A model generated the notes under the pieces. That model was given only the letters and a program-made list of their open reading frames with translations. It ran no database searches and was not told the DNA's origin. DNA of 64,000 nt. Source: Phoronis australis. Its lineage: Eukaryota; Phoronida; Phoronidae. Position 1 is the first letter of the stretch. Each line of letters opens with the position of its first letter. Location of the stretch: positions 133,074-197,073 of the forward strand of contig NMRA01000088.1 in the NCBI GenBank assembly GCA_002633005.1, written 5' to 3'. Positions 49,238-60,059 of the stretch are shown one piece after another. The translations under genes and the position numbers were made by a program.

Positions 49238-49475
49238 GACACAGAGCTTTGCTATACACCGGCTCATGTTACATTACAAGGGAATATCGCACATGTGGCT
49301 CCTCGAATGTAAACGGCTTCGGTGCGAAGACAGTGCCTAAGTGCAGATGTGGGACACTTCTCGCGTTAAACTAAGAATATCGTACGAGTGGCTGTTTTGC
49401 TTTCAATGACTTCCGCGCAAAGGCAACGTCATTGGGCATTTGAGCATTTTCTTACGACATTCCGAGATGAAATGA
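49238..49475 (+). pseudogene. decayed zinc-finger cassette (two second-finger remnants)
   Basis: Two blocks resemble the second half of cassette C. The first, 49256-49340, reads HRLMLHYKGISHMW, then LLECKRLRCEDSA and a stop. It aligns to the end of finger 1, the linker and finger 2 of C, with zinc ligands lost. The second, 49373-49475, reads ISYEWLFCFQ, a stop, then LPRKGNVIGHL. Its DNA AATATCGTACGAGTGGCTG is very close to C. A TCTGTAG acceptor-like site precedes the first block, but the frame after it is shifted. Neither can fold as a finger. Confidence 0.8.
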
Positions 49476-50167
49476 ATTCTCGATAGGATATGGCAGGAGT
49501 ATCCCTATGTATGTATTGGACATAAAAAGCAACGTTTGATATTTTCTTCTGCTGGTGTATCTGGTAAATTGTCTCTTTGTTTAACTATATTGAGCGGACT
49601 CGCGAAATGTCATTGATTGTCGATTTCTTTGACATATTATTTGGTACTTTTAGGCAAGCAGACTCGTGGACGAGGTGGTCTCGCCACGTGACTAGTCATC
49701 TGAGATGTCTGACAAGGTTTACTTGAGGTCGTTGCTGTGTTTTTATGCCACTCAACCTGTGTTCTTAGTCAGTTTGGAGAAAACGATGAGTTGGCCCGTT
49801 TTAATTTTGTTGTGCAATGGCCAAACTTCCTGATATATATGAAAAATGGCAATAGTTTCGTTTACATGGGCCCCGAATTTTGATATCAAATTCCTCCTCG
49901 TCAATCTGGTTCTCAAAATCCAGGACCCCTGTAAGTGACCATTGCCGGGGAAAACGGCTGAGTCAAATGAGATTATTGGCTGTTATTTTAGCAGCACTCA
50001 GATTGGCTGCACTTGACTGGCTTCGCCGATTCCGCCGGGTTAACTGGCTAAGACTTCTGATTGGTTTCAGATGACCTCTTTCAGCGTAGAGACCAATCAG
50101 ATGTCTTAACCGGTTGACCCTGTCAATCAAGTGGGCCCATTGCGAAATAAATTCTGTTAGCCTACAA

Positions 50168-50575
50168 TCACTTAAGTCCCGTTTAGACATCAACTTTTGG
50201 CCAGGCGAAACTGACACTGAGTAAATTGACCGTGTCAAGCGGGCGTTTACACACACAACTAACCGTGGCAAGACGGAAATTAAAGGCTGGAGAGACTGGA
50301 TCGCACATGCGCAGGTTTACAAATGACGAGAGTAATGCAATGACAAAGAACCCGTAGATAAGTCATTAGGCAAGCGCAGTAGAGATGATCCTTTCCGCCT
50401 TGCTCCAGTTTCGGCGCAAGATGTTCGGGCGCAAATTGCTCTACCTCCGCACAAACGGGTGGCAAAAATTTGTCACCGCGGTGTCAGTTTGCTCCGTGTC
50501 AGTCCGTTTACACACTGGGACAACTTGTTCCGTGTCAGCTGATCCATGTCAACTTTGTAAGTGTAAACGGTTCTT
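50168..50575. mobile_element. probable MITE with GTTTACAC-type ends
   Basis: CCCGTTTAGACATCAACTTT on the left resembles the complement of the right end (AACTTTGTAAGTGTAAACGG). Internal TGACACGG/CCGTGTCA motifs also pair. The boundaries are approximate. Confidence 0.5.
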
Positions 50576-51300
50576 TAGGTTGTCTTCGTCTTAGGCGAAT
50601 TTGATAGGTTGCGGAATTGTCTTGAGCGAATTCATTTTGAATCGTCATTTGGAATCCTCATTTACTATTTGTCTAGTACTTCTGTTATGCTGTATTTACG
50701 TTGTATTTTTATATTTTTAACGGAGCATTTCTGAGAGAATTTTGCCGTTTTGGTTGCTTCGTGTCGATATATTTATTCATGTATGAAACGCACAGTAGCT
50801 AGTGAAATTGTGATGGAGAATTCGCTATCTTCTTTTACGATGTTTCTTCTGAAGTATGAGGCCTATCAGTTTCGTACCTTATAAACTTATTGTGAAGGCA
50901 TTTGTCATTTTCTGAAATTAACTGGATGTATGTTAAATATATTGACGCTGATGTTGGCCAATAGTGAAATATATAATTATTCGATGTATGTTGATTTACG
51001 TGAACTGAGTTGAGAGTAAACTTTTTTGCGGAAGGTTTTGTTACCGTTCAGTCGTCTGGTGTCAGTGACGCGGGTTCTTGACGTGCTCGTTCAATATAAA
51101 GCTCGTTCATTTCACTACATATAGTAATACCAGCTTTTGCAACAGGTTTCGAGGGTAAATCATATTTTGTAATATGAAATTTCAGATTCACCCGTTTCAG
51201 ATTCACTAGTCGCGTTAGGTCATAAGAGTTGGTAGACTGCAGTTGCCGCCAGGCCTAGTAGAATTCTTTGCATGAAAATAGCGCATTATTTCTTTTTCAG

Positions 51301-51539
51301 GACACTACGTTTGTCAAATATGTAACAGCGTTATCAAGTTGAGGCGTCACGCACGCCGTCACATGTACGGCCATCTCGGCTACAGCTACGAATGTCAAAT
51401 GTGCGACTCAAAGTTCAAGAGAATGGATAACTTCAAAGCGCATTCCCGTAGAGTACACGGCGTCGAAGATGTGCCGAGCGTCCGCCAGGTTGTGTCGACG
51501 ACAATACTTTTGAGCTCGAAAGGCAAGACTACACCATGA
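51301..51539 (+). CDS. terminal zinc-finger cassette D
   Basis: Alternative last exon and the most distal found. Acceptor TTTCTTTTTCAG ends at 51300; phase-1 entry is (G)GA CAC. Finger 1 (CQIC...) is C-x2-C-x12-H-x3-H and finger 2 (CQMC...) is C-x2-C-x12-H-x4-H, joined by LGYSYE. Predicted contacts at -1, 3, 6 are L/H/R and R/N/A. Unlike the other cassettes it has an extra C-terminal tail of about 26 residues rich in Ser, Thr and Val, ending GKTTP before TGA. The isoform would be 439 residues. AATAAA at 51664-51669, about 125 bases after the stop, is a good poly(A) signal. Confidence 0.93.
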
Positions 51540-51594
51540 CACGGGTGCCATCATTGCCGAATCAAAAACCCCCGACTGAGATGACCAACTCACC

Positions 51595-51735
51595 TGGATA
51601 GAGTTCAGTGGCTGTCTCGCGGCTAGAAAAAAAATGTAGCCAAAGTCACGTGCTCTCATTGAAAATAAATGGCAAAGTCTCGTTTAATCTCGCGAAGTCT
51701 TGCTTTTTAGCGAGGTCCTAGCCTTACTCGCGGAC
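51595..51735. repeat. dispersed repeat holding the cassette D poly(A) signal
   Basis: Diverged direct copy of 52845-52965. The two share 'agagttcagtggctgtctcgcg'-like text, 'agccaaa.tca.gtg', 'tctcgcg.aatctcg.gaagtctt' and 'cctagcctta'. The AATAAA at 51664 belongs to the repeat; the other copy has AAATACA there. Confidence 0.6.
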
Positions 51736-51989
51736 GTTTTGCACCTTTTTCCGAGTGTCCACTTTGCCTTATATCTTATAATTTCAGTCATTGCGTTAAA
51801 CCCATGTTTAAAATTCTCTCAATGTCATGATTTAGGTCTTATTTGGATTTTAATACCGCGAGTTTGCTCTTGAACGATAACGCTATGAACAGAATCTGCG
51901 GCTGCCTTTGCCGCCACGAACTTGATTAATTCTGTTTGAAATTGACAATTTTGAGTAGACCTACATGTATTTATCATTGTATAACATGA

Positions 51990-52165
51990 AGGGATATTAT
52001 CTCATTTTTGAGTTTATTGTTGGATGGGATAGACTTGAAATTATTAGCTTTGATTAGAGCTATTAAACAACAAAATCCGTTGTTTGTGTGATTTTATTAC
52101 TAATTGCTAATTCTCGCCCATTGTCTGTCAGACATTCGTTGAAATCAAGGTCGGTGTCAGTCTCG
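51990..52165. mobile_element. TTAA-type MITE, copy 2 (right end lost)
   Basis: Starts AGGGATATTATCTC like the copy at 19803 and shares its interior up to GAAATCAAGGTC. The right end is missing and a tRNA-like sequence follows. Confidence 0.65.
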
Positions 52166-52204
52166 TATTTAAACACGCTTAATGTACTCTGACATCTAAG
52201 CCCT

Positions 52205-52272
52205 GAGGTTTGGCTCAGCGGCATAGCGTTTGGCTGCCCGTGCGAAGCTTGTGGTTTCGAATCCACGCTCCT
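52205..52272 (+). repeat. tRNA-like SINE head
   Basis: An A-box-like TGGCTCAGCGGC (52211-52222) and a B-box-like GGTTTCGAATCC (52253-52264) are spaced as in a tRNA, and a T-arm GTGG/CCAC can pair. The acceptor stem does not pair and the T-loop has one extra base. This is therefore a tRNA-derived repeat or pseudo-tRNA, not a functional tRNA gene. Confidence 0.5.
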
Positions 52273-52844
52273 GGTAGTTACAATACTACTTTTCTCGCGT
52301 AAAATGCTGCTCTTTGGGTTGCTGCACTAAAGTCTGTCATGTGAACGATTCGTTTGTGGGGTTACTTCCTGTGCTGACTAGTGAGAAGCAGTCTGTTCAG
52401 TTGTTAGATAGGCATTACAATAATCCCGCATAATCGGTGTACAAAATCAGCCTCATTACGACTTCGAGTCAGCTCGAGAGCTTATCTGTAAATAACTGTT
52501 GCAGTTGTCAATCGAGATTGCAAACACATTTTGTGACTGCATTAACATACAAGGACAAACGTCAAAGCAAATATTACATTCTATTTCATGCCACGAGGGA
52601 TAGAACTGTCAAATGATGGTGACGTAGGCGGATTCACGGGGAGTGGGTCAAGGGGTGCGAACCCCCCTTTTCCCTTGATTTTAGTGATGTCAAATCTAGG
52701 ATTTTCAAATTGTTGTCTTGGACCCCCTTTTTAAAAAATCCTTGATCCGATCACCCATTTTAAAAAATCATGGATCTGCGCATGGGTGATCATTCTGGTT
52801 TGAGTTATTCGCACTGGTGATGCCCTCGCAAACTAGGGAAGAGT

Positions 52845-52965
52845 TCATTAGCTATCTCGCGCGTAGATAAATCTAGCCAAAATCATGTGTTCTGATTTAA
52901 AATACACGACAATCTCTCGCGTAATCTCGTGAAGTCTTGTTTTACTAACGATGCCCTAGCCTTAT
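52845..52965. repeat. second copy of the 51595-51735 repeat
   Basis: See the shared phrases listed for the first copy; identity is moderate and the orientation is the same. Confidence 0.6.
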
Positions 52966-53244
52966 TGAACTCTGTCTAATATCACATCACGTGCCACGAC
53001 CAGTGCTCAGTCTTATGGCTATGACGCCTCGCATTTACCAAAAAACTTAAAACTTGATGTGTGGCGATTATCAGTGCCTTGGTTCAGCCCTTAGACACTT
53101 AACTAAATGTCACTCTGGTCACACGAGGGCGCTGCGAATCCTTTGGAATGGCCGAGACACAACATGTACTTCGCACAGGACGCTCATAACTAAAAACTTA
53201 CCATTAATGACTTTCTAAAACCATAATTTCTGTTGGTCTGTTTA

Positions 53245-53320
53245 CCACCAGTCATATACATTGGCGTGACGTTTCGATCGTCATTTTTCCGGTCATCTTC
53301 AGTGTCTTAAAAGAACGAAC
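53245..53320 (-). mobile_element. probable Penelope-like 3' tail fragment
   Basis: On the minus strand the text TGAAGATGACCGGAAAAATG followed by ACGATCGAAACGTCACG is the kind of 3' tail found in Penelope-like elements. No coding part remains recognisable. Confidence 0.4.
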
Positions 53321-55947
53321 ATGAGTATCTGGTGCACTCAGGTGGCACTGAATAGTTAGCGCTGCGGCCGCGTCCAATTTGCACTGCCAAAATATTAAAA
53401 TTTTGGGGTAGGCCAAATTTGGGGGCATTTTGTAGGTGGGCATTGCATGTAGGCTCAGTGAATGTGGTTTGTTTGTATTTATGAACATAATGAGAATGAA
53501 ATAAGGCCACATTCTCGGCTGTAGCTGCACTCTTCTTCAAGATGGTGGCCCCCTGTTGTGCATTGCTGTATAGCAACTAAGAAATTGGCTGCGATTTCAG
53601 GTAGCCCTCAAACAAGCCAGATTTGCAAAAAAAAACTAGTTGGTTGACAGTATTTTTGTACCACATTTTTGGAATCGGTAGGAAATTTGCTTTCGCAATC
53701 TAATGTTGGCTTTAGTCGAGCATCAGCAGGGAAGTGGTGATTTTAGGGTGAAAAGTGCCGACTTTGGCATTTTTGCCCTTATTTTTCTTAGTTCAGCTTG
53801 GTTTCCACTGGGAGTGAAAGGGCAAAAAATACAAGAGAGTACAAAGTTTCTGTGCTGATCTGTAGGGCTTGTGATGTGAAATGACTCAAAACTTTCTTTA
53901 TTTGCATGTAGTTTTTGACAGAGTGAAGAAAGGGTGAAGAGTCCATTGACGTGTGTTCTGATAGGCAAATCCCTATGAGAACTGTACAGTGCCTCCTCAT
54001 GGTGGGCACCAGGATTGTAGGCCTATTTTTCATAGTACACGGTGGTGTTTGAACCCTGAACGTTTCGATTCAGTTCAACGTCCCACAAGACTACCATTTA
54101 CTTCGAGGGAAATTTGCTGATACTTGTAACCTTCCTGATGGGTTGAAATATGCATTTTAGGGTAGGGCAGACTTATTGAAGTCAGTGTTTTTGACTTCAA
54201 CCTTTAAATAATGAACGAAATACATGGCGTTGTAGTGAATTTGTTGTAAGTCACCAATTCCCGACGTTGGCACGACCTTATCAGCTATTCGTCGTAGAAG
54301 GGAAAACGGTCCCGAAAACGCCGGCGATGATGCTGATCAAAGCCAAGAGAGAACTCTCTTGAGTGTATATGAAAAGAAGAGACGAACAGCTGAACCATAT
54401 TGGAAAAGGAACTTTTTAGAATAATCATTTTGCCGGGAGCGAAACTGGTCGTTGATCTGCCGTGCGAGATGAGTTGAACATTTTCATAATCAAGGTCACG
54501 AAAAAAGTAAAATTGGTTCTGGAGTTACCCCAAATTATTTTGTGCTGTTCACCGATCTAAAAAAAAACGTCGGTATCAATTTTAGCCAAGACTTCGCGTG
54601 CTGTTCTGAAACGTTTCACAAACGTTTCAAACAATTGTAAGCAAGGTTTAAAACGCCTTATGATTTACCATGCGATGATTGAAAATGAATCGCTCATCAT
54701 TTTTACTCTTCCCGTGTGGATTTTTTTGAAAAAGTGGGCAGCTAAACTCATACCGCACCACCGGCTGATTTTCAAAAACAACCAAAGACCAGAATCGATT
54801 ATACTTTTTGGCCTAATAGCGACTTCCGTTTTGATGCACGGATATGCTCTTCCGCAAGCAGTTAATTGCACGTCTCGTGACGGGAAATCTACAAATGACT
54901 GTTGAAGTTTAGTTCTGGGTAAAATTTGCGAAATTCTGTTCACCTTTGCGCAGTTTACTCCTGAATGCTTCATTGTTGCGGATTACGTCACCATACAAGA
55001 TGAGTCATAGTCGCAGGTACGGAATAACGTGTGTAATGGAGCGAATGAACCCAACCACGGCAGTAACTAAACGAGGGTTTTGTTTGAAAGTACTTGGTTG
55101 ATTAATTGTGCGTGAATTAATTTTCCGTCAGTTCAAAGAGCTCATGAATAAATCTATTTGTACTTACCGTATGCTGAAAGTTTGCCAGACAGAACAAAGC
55201 GAGTAGTCCCAGAAATTCTTAAACAAAGTTTTACATAATTTTAACTCTATGTTCAGCATTGCTAGTGGGTGTTTTGTTGCATTCACAAAAAGCATTCCTA
55301 TTTGGATAAATAATCCAGTGTCTTTACCATGAAATGGTGAGTAATAAAAATATGGATAAGAGAACTTCAAATGCTTAAATGCTTCATCTTTTGGTGATTA
55401 CTAATATTTCTTCATGGCGAAGTTTCCATAGACAAGCCCAAGGCTTACTTTCGGCAGATGTCATTTTCGGGACAAAATAACGAATCCAAACTTGTTCGCC
55501 CTTGCGTTTTAGCTGTGCCGAATATACCCCCCCCCCCAGTAGTATTATCAGACTGCTGAATATATGTGCCATGACCAATTTCAAGGCGTGTTGTCGACGT
55601 ATTAGGTACTAGTTTGCGATCGAAATAATCGGGTTTTAACGTTGCTTCATTTCTTATGGAAACGCGGTTCTCCCGAATATGCGACCTGGGCGCATTTTCT
55701 CCTCAGTTCTATACCCCCACATGTCATATATCCGGCTGGGCTTGTGCACATAAAATTCCAGCATGCGTGCTCGATTGGCAATCCGCATTTATAGACAGCG
55801 CACTGCAGAGACTTAGTGGCATAAAACGCCTGTTAAGTTAGTGAGGCGACGTGAAAACGTTTCAACTACAGGAAGTTCTACAATGTTAATGTTGGCAAAG
55901 GGTAATGACGATGTTTCACTGAATGGTTCATCAACTAATTGCATGTC
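53321..55947. other. non-coding or unrecognised sequence
   Basis: Several 60-100 codon frames on both strands carry no motif. An ATG-started 81-codon frame at 54660-54905 has a hydrophobic stretch near its end (ILFGLIATSVLMHGYA), but no splice or homology support. Confidence 0.35.
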
Positions 55948-57464
55948 AACTTAGTGTTCATTGCCACTGGAAGGCATTTTCCATGGTAAAAGCTTCCTGT
56001 TGTCATGACAACGATTTCACACGTTACGTATCGTGATATATTTTTATGGACAAGTTCAGCGCGCTCTTTTCAATGTTGGGTAATTAAGGGCGAATTCTCG
56101 TTACACGATTGTAGATCTAAGTGTATCGAAGCAAATGAAAATGGCTAGAAGACAACAATATCAGAGGCTGTTCAAGTTGCTGGATCTGTGATGGGTGAAT
56201 GAAGACGGTTAAAATTCAAATTGACAAGTCCAAGTTTTGTACGTCATACATTGAAGAGAATCACGATCTTGGGTCCGGTTTCTAAAAACTCACCAAAGCC
56301 GTGTGTCCTTGAAATCTCTAACAATAATGACGGGAAAAATTAATCGTGGTCCCTAGAAAATCTGATACACAGTCAGTCAAATGCCACAGCGCCACCTCAG
56401 TGTAGAGCTGATTGGCCCTGTGAAAGGACGGTGAACGGCACGCATGTGTGTAGGCATGCACGTATAGACATGCACGTGTAGGCATGCATTAGTGCGCATG
56501 CCCTGCTTTGGACGTTTGTCGCTTACTTTTGGTGAGGGATTGAGCCACAAACATGGTGAATCTTGTTTTGTTTGACGCCTTGAAATCTAGAGTGTGTCAA
56601 AACCGAACTTGTGTAGCATTCACGGATTTAGTCTGTTATTGCGGTTTCATCAACAGTAAGCCACAAAGACCTTTTCAAAATATGTGGAGCAGTATACTTG
56701 TTCATNAACTTAGTGTTCATTGCCACTGGAAGGCATTTTCCATGGTAAAAGCTTCCTGTTGTCATGACAACGATTTCACGCATTACGTATCGTGATATAT
56801 TTTTATGGACAAGTTCAGCGCGCTCTTTTCAATGTTGGGTAATTAAGGGCGAATTCTCGTTACACGATTGTAGATCTAAGTGTATCGAAGCAAATGAAAA
56901 TGGCTAGAAGACAACAATATCAGAGGCTGTTCAAGATGCTGGATCTGTGATGGGTGAATGAAGACGGTTAAAATTCAAATTGACTAGTCCAAGTTTTGTA
57001 CGTCATACATTGAAGAGAATCACGATCTTGGGTCCGGTTTCTAAAAACTCACCAAAGCCGTGTGTCCTTGAAATCTCTAACAATAATGACGGGAAAAATT
57101 AATCGTGGTCCCTAGAAAATCTGATACACAGTCAGTCAAATGCCACAGCGCCACCTCAGTGTAGAGCTGATTGGCCCTGTGAAAGGACGGTGAACGGCAC
57201 GCATGTGTGTAGGCATGCACGTATAGACATGCACGTGTAGGCATGCATTAGTGCGCATGCCCTGCTTTGGACGTTTGTCGCTTACTTTTGGTGAGGGATT
57301 GAGCCACAAACATGGTGAATCTTGTTTTGTTTGACGCCTTGAAATCTAGAGTGTGTCAAAACCGAACTTGTGTAGCATTCACGGATTTAGTCTGTTATTG
57401 CGGTTTCATCAACAGTAAGCCACAAAGACCTTTTCAAAATATGTGGAGCAGTATACTTGTTCAT
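55948..57464. repeat. 758-bp tandem duplication with one N at the junction
   Basis: 55948-56705 and 56707-57464 are both exactly 758 bp and differ at only a few bases. The single N at 56706 is exactly at the boundary. As at 45759, merged haplotypes are the likeliest cause. Confidence 0.92.
57312..57414 (+). CDS. possible first coding exon, unrecognised
   Basis: ATG at 57312 in a fair context (CAAACATGG) opens MVNLVLFDALKSR, then a Cys-rich run. A possible donor ACA|GTAAGC follows at 57414-57415, ending in phase 1. A CCAAT-type GATTGGCCC and a GCATGC-rich stretch lie 60-140 bases upstream, so this could be the start of a gene. An identical start lies in the first duplicate copy (56553). No downstream exon is identified. 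Confidence 0.2.
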
Positions 57465-59870
57465 TCTCAAAATTATCCAATCGGAATGTTTGATTGTCAT
57501 TTTCCAACCATTCGAAATATCCGAATGTTACTTCGGTTTCTTTGACCATGACATAATTTTTAAAGTTCGACTTGAGGAAGTGTTTTCGGTGCGATATCTC
57601 AGGAAGGGAACTTGACGACTAGTTTGTATTTTGTATCAAGGTGTGTATGGGGCAGTTCCAAACGTGAGTCAATTTTAGTATCCTCGGTCTCATTTTTAGA
57701 GAAACCTGGAACAAGAAAACTAAAAATACCTTTTACTGTTAATGACGAATCTACTTCTCCACGTTGAATATTGTAAGAATTTATGGAAAAATATTCAGAT
57801 TCACTATTTTTGAAACACAGACAAAATGTAAACTTTTTCACCCCAATGCTGTTTTCAAATTCTCCGCCCCTAATCATTATGATAATATAATGCTCGCATG
57901 CACTCAAAGAATTGCCCTGTGAACATTTCTCAAGTGCACATAACCTGGTTCTCAGGGTTCACAGCTGTGACGTCACTGATAGCGTGAGGTCTGTGCAGGA
58001 GACAAAAGTGCAATATCACCATTGTTTTGTTTAAATCAAATGTCAAATGTCACATTTTCAATATAGGAATGGTTAGCATGACGTCATTTTGACGTGTTGG
58101 ACCCAGTGTGACGGCATGTCTATTCTTATTTCCGAGTCCAAATTGCGTCATCTGCTGCCATGACACGCCATAACTATACATCCGAATTATGGGAAATGTG
58201 CTACGTCTACGTCTTGCCATACCAAAGAAGGAGAGGTGCTCTGCCTTGTGCGAGAAAAGTCGACGAAATGGCGAGCAGTTGACAGGCCGTTTTTTTTAAT
58301 TTGAAACTAAAGGAAAAATGCTTTGACATCAACAGAAATTCAAAATCTTTCAAAGCTAACATACCGTATACCTGGTGAGCAGTTGTATTTCTGTTTCAGT
58401 GACAGAAAAACACGTCTTTAAATAATACAATTTAGTCTGTTTTTCGCGTTCTATGCGCCTTTAAGGGCGCCATTTGTAAAACCCTCCAATTACACTTTTT
58501 GCGCACATCCCTAGTGTAATTTTAACCTCGGATGACTAGGAAAGATGTCAGTCGCAACATCAAAAGCGTAGAACTGACCTATATAGTTAGAGTTGGCGAG
58601 GCTTCGTTGCGCGCGTTATCGTATCTGATCATGAACAGTGTTAAAATCAGCCCTAATTTATAAAAGCTTTTAACACGGAATTTCGAGAAGTAACCTTCGC
58701 GATGTTTTTCAGTAAGAAATATCAACACGGTTGAATCTTTGATCTTTTAAAAGCGACAAACTAGTAATTGAAATCACAACAACTTTAAATGGAATCCGTA
58801 AGACTGAAAAATTTTCACTTCATTAGTTCAGGGATCTCCACATACAATAGGCTGGTTGGCAATAGGCAAGTATAATGTGCCTGGAGTTTCAGAAGGCTTT
58901 GGGCGTAACAACTAGTCTATAAATAGAAAATCTCGTCATGACAGCTAGAAAATCAAAATATTATTTTAGTGATATCTCAAGAAAGGAGGTTTAGGCCACT
59001 TTCAAATTTTTGTAGTGACATGTCGGTGCGGTTCACGAGATCCCCCCAGGTTCTAATTAAAAATGCATTCGTCTCTTCGGAAGTGATCACCCGCTAGCTT
59101 TGTGCGATAACTCATTGTGGGCAACTGTTACTATGTATACCATTTTCAAAAATTGCCGACGAGTGATTCTCGGACAATCTTAGGTTGCAATAGGACTCTG
59201 GTCGATTTGGATTTAGCCACTGATTGATCTGCAGTGAACGAAAAATAGGTGGAGTCGGCGTCTACAAAAATTCAAATCACGTACATGTACATGACGAAGT
59301 TGTGCTGGTTGCTGGCTTTGTACGCAGCGGTGCATGCCAAGAATTTGTACGATGACACTTGACCTACCTCGAAATCCATCGCTCCCCGCTGGTTTAGTAT
59401 GTTGCACAACCCAGAGCACAGAACAACACGCGAGGTCTGGCGGCAACATTCGGTTAAAAGACACAGGCTAAAAATCACATTTCTTGTCCGATTTTAAAAA
59501 TTCAAAAAACCATACAAAGTCTACTTTTCATGAACAATTCAAATATGCTATTTAAAAACTTTCAAATCGAAAATTAATACTAGAATTCGTCGCCCCCAGT
59601 GTGTTTATGGTGGGTCTAATCATCTAAGAAGGGTAACATCAGCTGCCTGAGGCAATTTAATTAACCACGACAACATGAGGTCTTTGATCCGAACCGGCAA
59701 TTGCTGAGGTACGCGAACCGGTCGAGTTGTCCAATCTCGACTGGTTTGGGTGTCAACGTAGGATTCTTGTCGTGAACTTTGTGGTTTTAGTCACTGCAGT
59801 GACTGCAGCTATGTAGCGACGCTTCGCGTTTCTAACAAGCACTCTAAGCAGGGAGCGACGGAGCAGAGAA
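57465..59870. other. non-coding or unrecognised sequence
   Basis: No motif-bearing open frame. The 102-codon minus-strand frame at 57599-57907 shows no domain or splice context. Confidence 0.35.
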
Positions 59871-59967
59871 GGAAAATGGCGACGGTTTGTCATCCTTTTT
59901 CAGAACATATTTACCCGCTACCTTCACGATCTCTGCTTGCATTTCGCTTTCGTAATCATAGAGTTTG

Positions 59968-60052
59968 CCACGCACACGCGCACGCACACACACACGCACA
60001 CGCACGCACGCACGCAAGCTCACACAAACAAACACACGCGCGCGCGCACGAT
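59968..60052. repeat. (CACACGCG)n microsatellite
   Basis: Alternating purine-pyrimidine CA/CG repeats. They create His/Ala/Thr open frames on one strand and Arg/Val on the other that should not be taken as genes. Confidence 0.92.
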
Positions 60053-60059
60053 AGTTTTG

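Noticed and set aside
52205-52272. Functional tRNA gene
   Set aside because: The acceptor stem does not pair and the T-loop is one base too long; a tRNA-derived repeat explains it better.
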